64,000 bases of DNA from Uliginosibacterium gangwonense DSM 18521 (lineage in GTDB: Bacteria; Pseudomonadota; Gammaproteobacteria; Burkholderiales; Rhodocyclaceae), in assembly GCF_000373965.1 (NCBI RefSeq), contig NZ_KB892837.1:124904-188903 (forward strand), written 5' to 3'. The notes below the pieces were generated by a model. It was not told where the DNA came from and searched no databases. It saw only the letters and a program-made list of their open reading frames with translations. The position numbers and the translations under genes are program-made. The number at the start of each line of letters is the position of its first letter. The stretch's first letter is position 1. This document shows positions 1-9,004 of the stretch, piece by piece.

Positions 1-1
1 C

Positions 2-652
2 GTCAACAGCGGCATGCAACGCTATCGCATTGAAGTAGGCCGTGAGCATGGCGCCACACCAAAGGAAATCGTAGGCGCCATTGCTAATGAAGGCGGCATA
101 GAAGGTCGCAACATCGGGCAGATCAACCTCTTTGATACGTATAGTACGGTGGAATTGCCGGAGCTACCTGCTGAATTGCTCAACTTCCTCAAATCCACCC
201 GGGTACGGCAAATCCCTATCAATATCCGCCTGGCCCTTACAGGGGAAGGCGATGAAGCACGCGGGCGTGGCGGTGATCGTGACGGACGTTTTGCCAAACC
301 TGCACATGCAGACCGCAATGACAGACACGAACGTGAACGCTCTACAGGTAACGGCTTCTCTGATCGCCCCTACAAGAAGCCGTATGAATCGCGTAACCGT
401 AGGGAGGATGCGCCAACACCCCCACGCGCCAGCACCAAACCACCTTATTCAAGTGAGCGTGAACGCAGCACCCAGGACCGGCCCAGTTGGCACAAGGATG
501 AAACCCGCACCGAACGGGACACCCCACGCCACGGTGACGCCCCGCTGAAACGCGGCTTTGCCGATCGCAAAGCCCCACCCCGCCCTGCCTCTACCGGCCC
601 ATCTCGCTTCGCTGGAAGCAAGCCTGCCAAGACTGGCAAACGAGGGCACTGA
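2..652 (+). CDS. DEAD-box RNA helicase, C-terminal part (5' end outside window)
   Basis: The reading frame is open to the left window edge, so the helicase core is missing and only the tail is seen. The first ~75 visible residues match the DbpA-type RNA-binding domain found at the C-terminus of DeaD/CsdA-class helicases (YRIEVGREHG, then IVGAIANEGG and a Y-S-T-V-E-LP core). A long basic, low-complexity tail rich in R, D, K, P and S follows and ends GSKPAKTGKRGH; such tails are usual in bacterial helicases that unwind rRNA or mRNA structure in the cold or in ribosome assembly. The ATG at position 14 is internal, not the start. A hairpin terminator follows. Which DeaD-family paralogue this is cannot be told without the core. 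Confidence 0.85.
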   Translation, partial: VNSGMQRYRIEVGREHGATPKEIVGAIANEGGIEGRNIGQINLFDTYSTVELPELPAELLNFLKSTRVRQIPINIRLALTGEGDEARGRGGDRDGRFAKPAHADRNDRHERERSTGNGFSDRPYKKPYESRNRREDAPTPPRASTKPPYSSERERSTQDRPSWHKDETRTERDTPRHGDAPLKRGFADRKAPPRPASTGPSRFAGSKPAKTGKRGH

Positions 653-679
653 ACAAACACTTGAGAAGCACACTTTACT

Positions 680-711
680 GCACCCGCCCGCCCAGGGCGG
701 GTTGTGCTTTT
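680..711 (+). terminator. Rho-independent terminator after the helicase gene
   Basis: An 8-bp GC stem (ACCCGCCC paired with GGGCGGGT, loop GCCCA) starts 30 nt after the helicase stop codon and is followed by TTGTGC and a short T4 run. The U-tract is short and set off from the stem, so strength is uncertain. Confidence 0.6.
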
Positions 712-718
712 ATGCCGT

Positions 719-1090
719 TCACGACATGCCGGCTATTTTCTCCAGTGAATGGAACACCTGCTTGCCTAATTGTCGGGCGGTGGACACCATGCGATCCGCA
801 CCTGCGGATGGCCCACCGATACGCAAACACGCATCACACATGGCCAGCAGGCGCTCAGCGCTTGGATGGAAGATTTCCTCGAATACAGCATCCCCTACCA
901 CCTCTGAACCCGCAGCTTCAATCAAAGGCAGCGCCAGCCATTCGCCCAACATAGGGACGTGTCCCAGGCGGTAGACAGCCAATGCTGCATCGGTCATGGC
1001 CTGTACATTGGCGGCGATACGCACCGGATCACCATCCGTACCACTGCGGTAAGGCCCGGCAACCAGAATCATCATGGGCTCATTCTTCAT
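719..1090 (-). CDS. DUF4406 / nucleoside 2-deoxyribosyltransferase-like protein
   Basis: A 123-residue single-domain protein. The N-terminus ILVAGPYRSG, followed by an N-rich helix and GHVPMLGEWLALP, is the pattern of the small Rossmann-like proteins grouped as DUF4406 and related to nucleoside 2-deoxyribosyltransferases. The later segment CDACLRIGGPSAGADRMV resembles the part of that fold that carries the nucleotide-binding loop. There is no signal peptide, so it should be cytoplasmic. A purine-rich ribosome-binding site (GGGAGA) lies upstream of the ATG. It stands alone between the convergent helicase gene and the amino-acid transporter. Substrate and activity are unknown. Confidence 0.7.
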   Translation of the reverse strand: MKNEPMMILVAGPYRSGTDGDPVRIAANVQAMTDAALAVYRLGHVPMLGEWLALPLIEAAGSEVVGDAVFEEIFHPSAERLLAMCDACLRIGGPSAGADRMVSTARQLGKQVFHSLEKIAGMS

Positions 1091-1204
1091 TATGTCTCCC
1101 CTACCTTAATGGATATCACGCCACGCCTGCCAAAACACCGCCATCTGGCAGGAAGTCTGGGCTTGCCGCGCTGAAAATGGAACAATTATCCGCTCTATTT
1201 TTGA

Positions 1205-1891
1205 TCAGCGTGCGCGGCCTTCATGACGACGCAAGGTCTGTCTCGCCAGAAGATCCAGCCCACAACAAATGGTAAAGTAGATCATACCAACAAACAGGAA
1301 AACCTCAGCCGGATAGACCATTGTCCGACTATTGACCTGTGCAGCCAGAAAAGACAACTCCCCCACCCCAACGATATATGCCAAAGATGTATCCTTGATC
1401 AAAGATACCCATTGATTAATGAAGGAAGGCAACATCATTCGCAACGCCTGCGGCAACACTACATGTCGCAGCACAGCACCCCTCGTGAGCCCGACAGACA
1501 ACCCAGCCTCCCACTGCCCTTTGGCAATGCCGCGAATCCCCGCATAGACCGAATGGGATAGATACGCACCACCAATAAGCGATAACGAGAACATCACCGA
1601 TAGCACACCCGGCACATCAATCCCAAACGCCAGCGGCAACAAAAAGTAGGTCCAGAAAATCAGCATCAACACAGGGATTGCCCGAAAAAAACCGAGCACG
1701 GCGGTCAGTACAATACGCAAGCGCTGACTGCTCATCGCCAAAGCCACGCCCAACCCCAAGCCCAACACGCCAGAAACCAAGGCGGAACCGACGCTTAATA
1801 TCAGCGTGAGTGCGGCACCGCCAATCGGGCCATCCGGCCAGGTGCCCCACAACAGGTAGGCCAGATTGCTACGGATAATTGTAAAGTCCAT
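1205..1891 (-). CDS. Polar amino-acid ABC transporter permease (second)
   Basis: A 228-residue inner-membrane protein with about five hydrophobic segments and the HisM/GltK-type permease core; the coupling region AGLSVGLTRGAVLRHVVLPQALRMMLP contacts the ATPase. It begins two bases after the stop of the partner permease, so the two are translated together. The pair would form the heterodimeric channel of an importer for a polar amino acid such as glutamate, aspartate or histidine, fed by the binding protein upstream. No ATP-binding subunit follows: the next gene downstream is unrelated, so the ATPase must be encoded elsewhere. Substrate is not predictable from sequence alone. Confidence 0.88.
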   Translation of the reverse strand: MDFTIIRSNLAYLLWGTWPDGPIGGAALTLILSVGSALVSGVLGLGLGVALAMSSQRLRIVLTAVLGFFRAIPVLMLIFWTYFLLPLAFGIDVPGVLSVMFSLSLIGGAYLSHSVYAGIRGIAKGQWEAGLSVGLTRGAVLRHVVLPQALRMMLPSFINQWVSLIKDTSLAYIVGVGELSFLAAQVNSRTMVYPAEVFLFVGMIYFTICCGLDLLARQTLRRHEGRAR

Positions 1892-1892
1892 G

Positions 1893-2636
1893 TCAGCGCC
1901 TTGCTCCTGCCACCGGGAAATGACGCTGGAGAAATTGCGCCAACACCTCTATCACCGCAATAATCATGATATAAAACAGTGTCGCCATACCAAACGCCTG
2001 AAACGTCTTGAACGTCACGCTCTCAACTTGTCGTGATGCATAAGATATCTCCATCACGCCTATTGCCATGGTCAGTGAGGAGTTCTTGACGATGTTCATG
2101 TACTGCCCCATCAGCGTTGGCAAAGAAATCCGGAATGCCTGGGGCAAAATGACATAGCGAAATACCTGCACAGGCCGCAATCCCAGCGCTTGCGCTGCGT
2201 AGCGCTGAGACTTCGGCACCCCTCGCATCCCCGCACGGATTTCCTCAGACACATAAGCAGCGGAATACAGCACAAGGCCAAAAACGCCGCATACGAATTC
2301 GTAAGAGGGCCATTCGATCGGCACCCCAAACAAAACAGCTACATGTGTGTCATTCAACCAATCGCGCACGCCATCGGGCAATACGGCTGAGGCACCAAAG
2401 TACCAAAAGAACAACTGCACCAACAGTGGGGAATTACGAAGCAGGGATACCAGACTCGCAGTGCCCCAGGCCAACGCTCGCCAGCGGCTGTTACGGGCAA
2501 TAGCGGTGAGAAACCCTAAAAAGCTTGCTGCGGGGATCACCAGTACAGTCACTTCCAAGGTTACCAAAAACCCCTTGAGCAACCAGATCTGATATTGCGT
2601 CTGCAACAGATCACCAAAAATAGATTGAGGATTCAT
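1893..2636 (-). CDS. Polar amino-acid ABC transporter permease (first)
   Basis: A 247-residue membrane protein of the HisQ/GltJ family. Visible marks are the N-terminal hydrophobic helix (LLKGFLVTLEVTVLVIP), the conserved LLRNSPLLVQLFFWYFG segment typical of amino-acid permeases, and the ATPase-coupling loop AAQALGLRPVQVFRYVILPQAFR. It is the middle gene of a binding protein-permease-permease operon. A hairpin with a T-run separates it from the binding-protein gene, which should lower permease expression relative to binding protein. Confidence 0.88.
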   Translation of the reverse strand: MNPQSIFGDLLQTQYQIWLLKGFLVTLEVTVLVIPAASFLGFLTAIARNSRWRALAWGTASLVSLLRNSPLLVQLFFWYFGASAVLPDGVRDWLNDTHVAVLFGVPIEWPSYEFVCGVFGLVLYSAAYVSEEIRAGMRGVPKSQRYAAQALGLRPVQVFRYVILPQAFRISLPTLMGQYMNIVKNSSLTMAIGVMEISYASRQVESVTFKTFQAFGMATLFYIMIIAVIEVLAQFLQRHFPVAGARR

Positions 2637-2650
2637 GCCTTGCCAGAATA

Positions 2651-2683
2651 GGAAAAAGCTGGCAACCGCAATGCGGTGCCAGC
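2651..2683 (-). terminator. Intercistronic hairpin with T-run, binding protein to permeases
   Basis: Read on the minus strand, a stem built on GCTGGC/GCCAGC with an inner CCGC/GCGG pairing is followed by TTTTTCC. It lies between the stop of the binding-protein gene and the first permease and looks like a partial terminator that would let the binding protein be made in excess. Confidence 0.6.
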
Positions 2684-2718
2684 ATAAGTAGGAGGAGAAT
2701 CAACGATGCAGGGACGAT

Positions 2719-3534
2719 TTACTTCTCACGAATATGCGATTCACCTATCTTGAACAGGCGAGGCAGCGGTGATTTACTCTTCGGGCCAAAATATTTATCG
2801 TAGATTTTTTGCGCAGTGCCATCTTTCTCCGCCTCTCGCAGCCAATCATTGATGTAGCTCACCAGACGGGTTTCACCCTTCGGAATCCCCACCCCTTCAA
2901 GTTCTTCAGAAATGGCAAATGGCGACACCTCATACTTGCTCTTGTCCGGCAGATTGGCCAGCAGGGCCACCAGCTTGGTGCCGTCTTGGGTGATCGCCTG
3001 TACGTTGCCATTACGCAGGGCGGCCAATGCAAACGGCGTATCATCATAGGAAATCACTTTGGCGCTAGGATACTTCTCGCGCAGTGTGCTTTCCATGGTC
3101 GTACCCTTGTCGGCCCCCACTTTCAGGCCACCAATCTGGTCCGGGCTTTTGAGGAAACCCTTGCGAGCCAGGAATTGCTGGCCGGATGCGATATAGGGAA
3201 TCGAAAAATCGACGACCTTGGCACGTTCTTCGGTAATCGTGAAATTGGCAAACACCAGATCAACCTTGTTGGAGGTCAGCAACGGAATCCGGTTGGCGGG
3301 GTTGGTCGGCACTAACTCCAATTTAACGCCGAGTTTCTTGGCAAAGGCTTCGGCATAATCGACATCCAGGCCGACAATCTTCTTGCTTTGTTCGTCGATA
3401 TAGCCAAACGGTGGGTTGCCATCAAAGGCAGCCACACGCAATACCCCAGCTTTCTTGATGTCGTCCAAGCGATCTGCGTGAGCAAGCCCCGATACCAAAA
3501 GCAATCCCAACAATGCAAGTGAGCGTAATTTCAT
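2719..3534 (-). CDS. Amino-acid ABC transporter substrate-binding protein
   Basis: A 271-residue periplasmic protein of the SBP_bac_3 family. It has a signal peptide (KLRSLALLGLLLVSGLAHA, cleavage after AHA), then the typical start DRLDDIKKAGVLRVA, the ligand-contact region NPPFGYID, GLDVDYAEAFAKKLG, and the central TNKVDLVFANFTIT-like hinge region (here SNKVDLVFANFTITEER). It delivers a polar amino acid to the two permeases encoded downstream. The ligand cannot be named from sequence. It is the first gene of the operon. Confidence 0.9.
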   Translation of the reverse strand: MKLRSLALLGLLLVSGLAHADRLDDIKKAGVLRVAAFDGNPPFGYIDEQSKKIVGLDVDYAEAFAKKLGVKLELVPTNPANRIPLLTSNKVDLVFANFTITEERAKVVDFSIPYIASGQQFLARKGFLKSPDQIGGLKVGADKGTTMESTLREKYPSAKVISYDDTPFALAALRNGNVQAITQDGTKLVALLANLPDKSKYEVSPFAISEELEGVGIPKGETRLVSYINDWLREAEKDGTAQKIYDKYFGPKSKSPLPRLFKIGESHIREK

Positions 3535-3706
3535 GATGTATTCTTCGCGGTGTATGTAATGAAAGTGATCTACAGGAAGATCAATGAAACCAGATTACCC
3601 GCTTCGTTTTGAGAAGGGAAATACGCATTCCTGAATTACTTATGCATGAAAATCGCAAGGTTTCATAGAAACCGCAGGTTGATATTGCTTTGCAAGAACC
3701 TACGCG

Positions 3707-3750
3707 CAAAATAAAATCCCCTTGCCGCCCACCACGGGCGGCAAGGGGAT
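3707..3750 (-). terminator. Strong terminator downstream of metQ
   Basis: A perfect 15-bp inverted repeat (ATCCCCTTGCCGCCC with its complement, 5-nt loop ACCAC) occupies 3716-3750. On the minus strand it is followed by TTTATTTT. It lies 77 bp beyond the metQ stop and should end the metNIQ transcript. Confidence 0.85.
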
Positions 3751-3826
3751 CAATATATGCGCTATAGCTACATCAGCCAGAAGAGTTGTAATTCAATCTG
3801 GCCAACACACAAAAGCGAGCTTGCGA

Positions 3827-4600
3827 TTAGAACGCCGGTACAACCGCGCCTTTGTACTTTTCCTCAATGAATTTCTTTACTGCCGGGGAATTCAACGCAG
3901 CGGCCAATTTCTTGATGGCTGCGGAATCCTTGTTGTCAGCACGCGTCACCAGCACATTGACATACGGAGACTTTGCCCCCTCGATAGCCAAAGCATCCTT
4001 GGTCGGAACCAGTTTGGCTTCCAGTGCATAGTTGGAATTGATGGCAGCCAGATCCACTTGGTTGAGCACGCGCGGCAGCGTGGCGGCTTCCAGTTCCTTG
4101 AAATCCAGCTTCTTGGGGTTGCTGGTGATGTCCTTCACTGTCGCCTGGATATTGGTGTTGTCTTTAAGCTTGATGATGCCCGCCTTGTCCAACAACAGCA
4201 GTGCCCGCCCGCCGTTGGTAGGATCGTTAGGAATCGCTACGACCGCACCAAACTTAAGTTCCTTCAACGACTTGATCTTCTGGCTATAGACACCAAAAGG
4301 CTCAACGTGCACGCCAGCCACGGGCACAAGGTGGGTGCCCTTTTCCTTGTTGAAACTATCCAGATACGGTTTGTGCTGGAAAAAGTTGGCATCCAAACCC
4401 TTTTCTTCCAATTGCGTATTGGGTTGCACGTAATCGGTGAACACCTTGATGTTCAGGTTAATCCCTTGCTTGGCCAACTCGGGTTTAACGAACTCCAGGA
4501 TTTCAGCATGCGGCACTGGGGTAGCACCCACATTCAGCGTGGTGGCAGCCTGGGCTGAGAACGCAAAGGCGGCAGCAACAAACGCAATAATTTTTTTCAT
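3827..4600 (-). CDS. metQ: Methionine ABC transporter substrate-binding protein MetQ
   Basis: A 257-residue NlpA/MetQ-family protein. It starts with a signal peptide (KKIIAFVAAAFAFSAQA); no lipobox Cys follows, so it appears to be a soluble periplasmic form and not the usual lipoprotein. Family marks are LNVGATPVPHAEILEFVKP near the N-terminus, NPTNGGRALLLLDKAGII-type segment (here NDPTNGGRALLLLD), and the C-terminal VLVTRADNKDSAAI. It binds D- and L-methionine for MetNI. Last gene of metN-metI-metQ, 58 bp after metI. Confidence 0.93.
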   Translation of the reverse strand: MKKIIAFVAAAFAFSAQAATTLNVGATPVPHAEILEFVKPELAKQGINLNIKVFTDYVQPNTQLEEKGLDANFFQHKPYLDSFNKEKGTHLVPVAGVHVEPFGVYSQKIKSLKELKFGAVVAIPNDPTNGGRALLLLDKAGIIKLKDNTNIQATVKDITSNPKKLDFKELEAATLPRVLNQVDLAAINSNYALEAKLVPTKDALAIEGAKSPYVNVLVTRADNKDSAAIKKLAAALNSPAVKKFIEEKYKGAVVPAF

Positions 4601-4658
4601 ATCTCATAACCTTTCAATTATTTGGAATAGCCTGCAAGGGTTGTGAAGATCACTTAAA

Positions 4659-5324
4659 TCAGGCCCGACTGAAACGGTGGACCAATTTATCTCCAACCAT
4701 CTGCAAAAGCTGAACAAGGATCAGCAGGAGTGTGACAGTGACGATCATCACATCGGTGCGGAAACGCTGATACCCGAACCTCACTGCCAGATCACCCAGC
4801 CCACCCCCACCAACCACGCCGGACATGGCCGTACAGGAAACCAGCGTGATCGCCGTTACCGTCACCGCCGCAATGATGCCCGGCAGGGCTTCTGGCAACA
4901 GCGCCCACATCACAATCTGGCGAATCGTTGCACCACTGGCCTGCATGGCTTCCACCACGCCCCGGTCCACCTCGCGCAAGGCCGTTTCCACCAATCGGGC
5001 GAAGAACGGAGTTGCGGCAACCACCAAGGGCGGAATCGCCCCTGCCACACCAAGCGAAGTGCCGATCAGGCGGACCGTCAGCGGAATCATCACGATCAGC
5101 AAAATGATAAAGGGCAAAGAGCGCAGCACATTGACGACAACCGACAGCACCCCATAGAAAACCGAGTGCTCCAGCAACTGACGCTTGCTGGTCAGGAACA
5201 AAAGCACGCCCAGCGGCAAGCCCAGCAATACGGTAAACAGCAAGGATGCTCCGAGCATGGATAGAGTATCCAGCCCAGCCATGCCGATATCATTCCAATC
5301 TAGGTTGCTGAAAAAATCGTTCAT
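4659..5324 (-). CDS. metI: Methionine ABC transporter permease MetI
   Basis: A 221-residue inner-membrane permease with about five hydrophobic segments (for example [20 protein letters not shown]) and the family segment [17 protein letters not shown], with [25 protein letters not shown] as the ATPase-coupling loop. I take the ATG whose first bases overlap the metN stop as ATGA, with GGAG nine bases upstream; a GTG three codons earlier is possible. It pairs with MetN and MetQ. Confidence 0.93.
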   Translation of the reverse strand: MNDFFSNLDWNDIGMAGLDTLSMLGASLLFTVLLGLPLGVLLFLTSKRQLLEHSVFYGVLSVVVNVLRSLPFIILLIVMIPLTVRLIGTSLGVAGAIPPLVVAATPFFARLVETALREVDRGVVEAMQASGATIRQIVMWALLPEALPGIIAAVTVTAITLVSCTAMSGVVGGGGLGDLAVRFGYQRFRTDVMIVTVTLLLILVQLLQMVGDKLVHRFSRA

Positions 5325-6334
5325 TGCAGCCACTCCACAGTCACGCCATTTTTCTCCAGATGCGCCAGCGCCTGTTGTTGCGTGGCTTCATCTCCCTGCA
5401 CGGCAAGCGTCAGCTGCCCACAGGGCGTGTTCTTGATGCGCTCAATACGGCCAGCCAGGATGGTGAAATCCAGCCCATGATCACGCACAGCGCGCGCCAA
5501 ATGAGGGGCATAGGCGTCGTTACCCACAAAGGTCAGCCGCACGATACGCCCTGAAGTACGCGCCGTCGCAAGCACCTCATCCAAGCCTTCAAAGTGCTCG
5601 GCTTCCTGCACAAACATACGCGTTGTCGGATGCTTGGGATGCAGGAATACTTGCGCCACCTCACCAGACTCCACCACCTCGCCACTGTCCATCACCGCAA
5701 CCCGGTCACAGATCGTGCGTACCACATCCATTTCGTGGGTAATCAGAACAATCGTCAGCCCCAGCTTCTGATTGATCTGCAAAAGCAGTTCCAGCACCGA
5801 CCGCGTGGTCTGCGGGTCCAATGCACTGGTTGCCTCATCGCACAGCAGAACCTTGGGGCTGTTGGCGAGCGCTCTGGCAATCCCTACCCGCTGCTTTTGC
5901 CCACCGGAGAGTTGCCCCGGATATTTGTTACGCTGGTCAGCCAAACCCACAAGCTCCAGCAGTTCATCGATCCGTGCATTGATCTTGGCGGCATCCTTCC
6001 AGCCTGCCACCCGCAGCGGGATCGCCACATTCTGCGCAACGGTACGTGAGCCCAACAGATTGAAGTGCTGGAAGATCATGCCGACCCGCATGCGTAGGGC
6101 GCGCAAGCCCTCAGCATCAAGCGAGCCCACCTGCTCGCCATCTACCACTACGTTACCGGATTCAGCTGACTCCAGCCGATTGATGAGCCGAACCAGGGTC
6201 GACTTCCCCGCGCCCGAATGCCCCACCACCCCAAACACCTCGCCTGCCTTGATATGCAAGCTCACATCGCGCACAGCGGCTACCTGACGATCTGCAATGT
6301 GGTACGTTTTATAAACATGCTCCAGGCGAATCAT
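5321..6334 (-). CDS. metN: Methionine ABC transporter ATP-binding protein MetN
   Basis: A 337-residue ATPase. Walker A is GHSGAGKST (around residue 38), the ABC signature LSGGQKQR (around 140), Walker [12 protein letters not shown], and the switch His sits in ITHEMD. Residues after ~260 form the NIL domain ([17 protein letters not shown], then [18 protein letters not shown]), which in MetN binds methionine and inhibits transport when the cell is replete. First gene of metNIQ. Confidence 0.95.
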   Translation of the reverse strand: MIRLEHVYKTYHIADRQVAAVRDVSLHIKAGEVFGVVGHSGAGKSTLVRLINRLESAESGNVVVDGEQVGSLDAEGLRALRMRVGMIFQHFNLLGSRTVAQNVAIPLRVAGWKDAAKINARIDELLELVGLADQRNKYPGQLSGGQKQRVGIARALANSPKVLLCDEATSALDPQTTRSVLELLLQINQKLGLTIVLITHEMDVVRTICDRVAVMDSGEVVESGEVAQVFLHPKHPTTRMFVQEAEHFEGLDEVLATARTSGRIVRLTFVGNDAYAPHLARAVRDHGLDFTILAGRIERIKNTPCGQLTLAVQGDEATQQQALAHLEKNGVTVEWLQ

Positions 6335-7059
6335 TTCGAATTCATGTACCGAATACTTGTTACAGACAAGACGGAGCCTTCTGCTCCCTCATACCAAAGC
6401 GTCCGCTTTGCCACAGAGTGCCTGTTCAAAAATTGTGGTGGAGCGAGATTTGCACACGGGTGAACTTGCAAGATTCATCTATGTTCCGCTTGCGCTGGAC
6501 GTGCGCCAGCCTAAAGCCCAAAAAACGGCTCACAGCCAGCGACCAAATCAGGGTGACAAACTCAACATCAACAACATGGGTTACAGCATGCCCGACAGCA
6601 CTGGCGCATGACCACCAAGCAAGGTCAGCCATACGGAGTCAGGTTACTGCGCAAAGTGGACGTCTACCGATGTTGCCAGCCACTGGCAAAGCTTGTCAAC
6701 GTTCTTGGCCTTGAAGATGAAATCAGACCTATTGACCACGCTGCCTCAAAGGCCGCTTGGCTTTCGCCTCTACGCTGCGCCCCCTATCCACGCTAGGCTC
6801 TATTTGTGAGGAGATCAGAGGCATCACCCCTTCCGACACCTCAGCAGTTTTTCGTAGCTCCGTTTTGCCCAATCATCAATCAGCGTCTGGCACCCACTCT
6901 AACCGATGAGCACACAAGGCCCTACCAAGCATTTATTCTGAGCTTCTAAGAAAATCCTATGACCAAAACGCCGCCAAAATATGCTAAAAGCATATTTTGG
7001 CGGTAAATGGAATTCACACTGAATCTAGCCGTATTTCACATCCCTTTATATAGAGATAA
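6335..7059. other. Intergenic region without recognisable gene (725 bp)
   Basis: No open frame here has a convincing start, codon pattern or family resemblance. It contains the promoter region of metNIQ at its left side and the large palindrome at 6971-7003 at its right side. The middle could be decayed coding sequence, but nothing is identifiable. Confidence 0.5.
6971..7003 (-). terminator. Perfect palindrome, likely terminator of the binding-protein gene
   Basis: A 14-bp perfect stem (CCGCCAAAATATGC and complement) with loop TAAAA, followed on the minus strand by CGTTTTGG. It lies about 57 bp after the stop of the branched-chain type binding protein. The T-run is weak, so another role is possible. 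Confidence 0.5.
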
Positions 7060-8259
7060 CTATTGTTTGTTCCGCATAATCAGGGAGGAATTCTCATCTT
7101 CCTTGTATGCATATGTCAATTTGTGACCGCGAATTTCCCCCATTACAACCATGTTTCCACTGATCGCCTCGTGATCTGCTGCAGAAAAAGGCTGGTCGTA
7201 ACGCGTCACCACGGTAGACCGCACCGAATACTGCAGATTTTCCAATGCAGAACGGATACGGTCGCCATCCGTACAGTTGCACTGGTACATTGCCAGATAC
7301 ACCAGACGTAGCGCATCATAGGTTTGCGCTGCAGCAACCCCCGATGGAATGCGATCCACTTTGTTCACACGGCGATAAGCAACAGCAAAATCGTGTCGCG
7401 CCCCGCGCCAGTCATCTTCAATAAAAGTAACAGCAGTTCGTGCGCCGTCACCCGCAGGGCCAGCCAGATCCGCAAAGGAGGCCTGGGACATCGTCCATGT
7501 CCCCACGAGAGGAACTTTCCAACCCATTTTGGCAAGGCTCTTGGCTACCATGGCGTCCTCTGCCGCCAACCCGTATAGGGCAATTGCTTTGGCGCCTGCA
7601 GCCCGGGCACGGCCCAACTGGGCAGTCATGTCCTGATCGCCGATCTTGAAACTCTCAACCACGAGAGGCTTCAGATTGCGTGACTTCATTTCAGTCAGCG
7701 CATTATCCCGACCAGATGTTCCATACAAGGTTTCGTCGTGCAAGACTGCAATTTCTGTGATCTTGCGTCGATCTACCAAATCCTTGAACATCGCCTGCGT
7801 TTGCAGCCAATCACGCCCCGCCACCCGGAAGATATAATTTTCCTTGCCTAGTGGCAGATTGGGCTGTTTGGTAATCTCTCCGCCTGCGGCTGCGGATACC
7901 ACCAGTGGAATTTTTGCCTGTTGGAACAGAGGCGCCGCCTTGCTTGCCACGCCAATGTTGGCAAACCCAACGGCAGCAACCACCTTATCTTTGCTGATCA
8001 AATCCGTAGCCTGCTGCACACCCACATCAGCCTTGGCCTGGTCGTCTTTTTCCACCAATTCGATTTTGTGGCCTAAAACGCCCCCCAAACGGTTGACTTC
8101 TTCAAGAAAAACGCGTGCCCCGCCCCGGATACTCTCGCCCATGTCGGCGGAAGATTGACCGGTAAAAGGGCCAATTACCCCGATCCGAATAGTGGGTTCC
8201 TGCGCATGCACAGCGCCCACGGAACATACAGCCAACGCCAGGATTGTTTTCTTTATCAT
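7060..8259 (-). CDS. Branched-chain amino-acid type ABC substrate-binding protein (orphan)
   Basis: A protein of about 399 residues of the Peripla_BP_6/LivJ class. A signal peptide (ILALAVCSVGAVHA) is followed by IRIGVIGPFTGQSSADMG, the usual opening of this family, then KIELVEKDDQAKADVGVQQATDLI and VAAVGFANIGVASKAAPLFQQ. It would bind an amino acid, amide or small aromatic acid in the periplasm. No LivHMGF permease or ATPase genes lie next to it, so it serves a transporter encoded elsewhere or is a sensor. An ATG preceded by GGAGGAGG with 5-nt spacing is chosen; a GTG one codon earlier is possible. Confidence 0.88.
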   Translation of the reverse strand: MIKKTILALAVCSVGAVHAQEPTIRIGVIGPFTGQSSADMGESIRGGARVFLEEVNRLGGVLGHKIELVEKDDQAKADVGVQQATDLISKDKVVAAVGFANIGVASKAAPLFQQAKIPLVVSAAAGGEITKQPNLPLGKENYIFRVAGRDWLQTQAMFKDLVDRRKITEIAVLHDETLYGTSGRDNALTEMKSRNLKPLVVESFKIGDQDMTAQLGRARAAGAKAIALYGLAAEDAMVAKSLAKMGWKVPLVGTWTMSQASFADLAGPAGDGARTAVTFIEDDWRGARHDFAVAYRRVNKVDRIPSGVAAAQTYDALRLVYLAMYQCNCTDGDRIRSALENLQYSVRSTVVTRYDQPFSAADHEAISGNMVVMGEIRGHKLTYAYKEDENSSLIMRNKQ

Positions 8260-8262
8260 CAC

Positions 8263-8785
8263 GACCTCCTCCAGAGTTACGCATTTCTCTTAAACTTTCT
8301 TGTTATTCTTGTCCCTTATCTTTGTATGAGACATGAACAGGGCCAGCCTGAATCAAAACCCTGTCTCCCTGTGTGGGCATTTAATGATGTTGCGGTTTTC
8401 CAACTCAATGCAATGCCGTTTATCGGCTTTTCAAACTGACATGCTCTAGAACATATGCAAGTCAAGCCCGCGCAATTTGGCCTGACCACCAGCCACATTA
8501 CATGATTATGGCATCAGCATCAATACCAACTATCGCATGGGGGGGCTCCCCGATTGACGGAAACCACAAACAGAAACGCGTACTGGGACAAAAGGGAGTT
8601 TGGCTAAAAAAATCTGGCTACAGCACATACACTTAGATAAAGTTATCCGTTGTGGGCTTGTGAAACCTTGTATCCATACCAGAGCCCGGATAGAAAAAAG
8701 AGCGGCAGCCCAAGGTTTGGCTGGACATCTATCGCCGCCTGTTTGTGCAGTAACGACTAACCCCCCAAGTCGAAGGAGAGTAGCC
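8263..8785. other. Intergenic region (523 bp)
   Basis: Divergent promoter region between the binding-protein gene and the small acidic protein gene. No open frame with coding character is seen. Confidence 0.5.
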
Positions 8786-9004
8786 ATGAGCAGCATGAAT
8801 ACATTGGAAATGGAAGAGCGGACTGAAACCATTGAGGAACTAGCCGACCTTATCGTCGTGGTTCAGGAAATGGGTCATCGCCTGGCCTACGAAACCCATG
8901 GAGATGACTATTGCCAAGTGCAGGAACTTAACGAGCTTTTGCACCAGGTCCGCATAACAATCACCCAGATCAAGCAAAACGCCGGCATTCCCACCAGCCT
9001 ATAG
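8786..9004 (+). CDS. Small acidic protein of unknown function
   Basis: A 72-residue protein beginning MSSMNTLEMEER, chosen because the ATG is preceded by GAAGGAGAG at good spacing; an upstream in-frame ATG would add 62 residues of non-coding-like sequence. It is predicted all-helical and acidic (TIEELADLIVVVQEMG, then ELNELLHQVRITITQIKQNAG), without signal peptide or membrane helix. I do not recognise a family. Its stop codon directly abuts the stop of the convergent REC-GGDEF-EAL gene. Confidence 0.6.
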   Translation: MSSMNTLEMEERTETIEELADLIVVVQEMGHRLAYETHGDDYCQVQELNELLHQVRITITQIKQNAGIPTSL

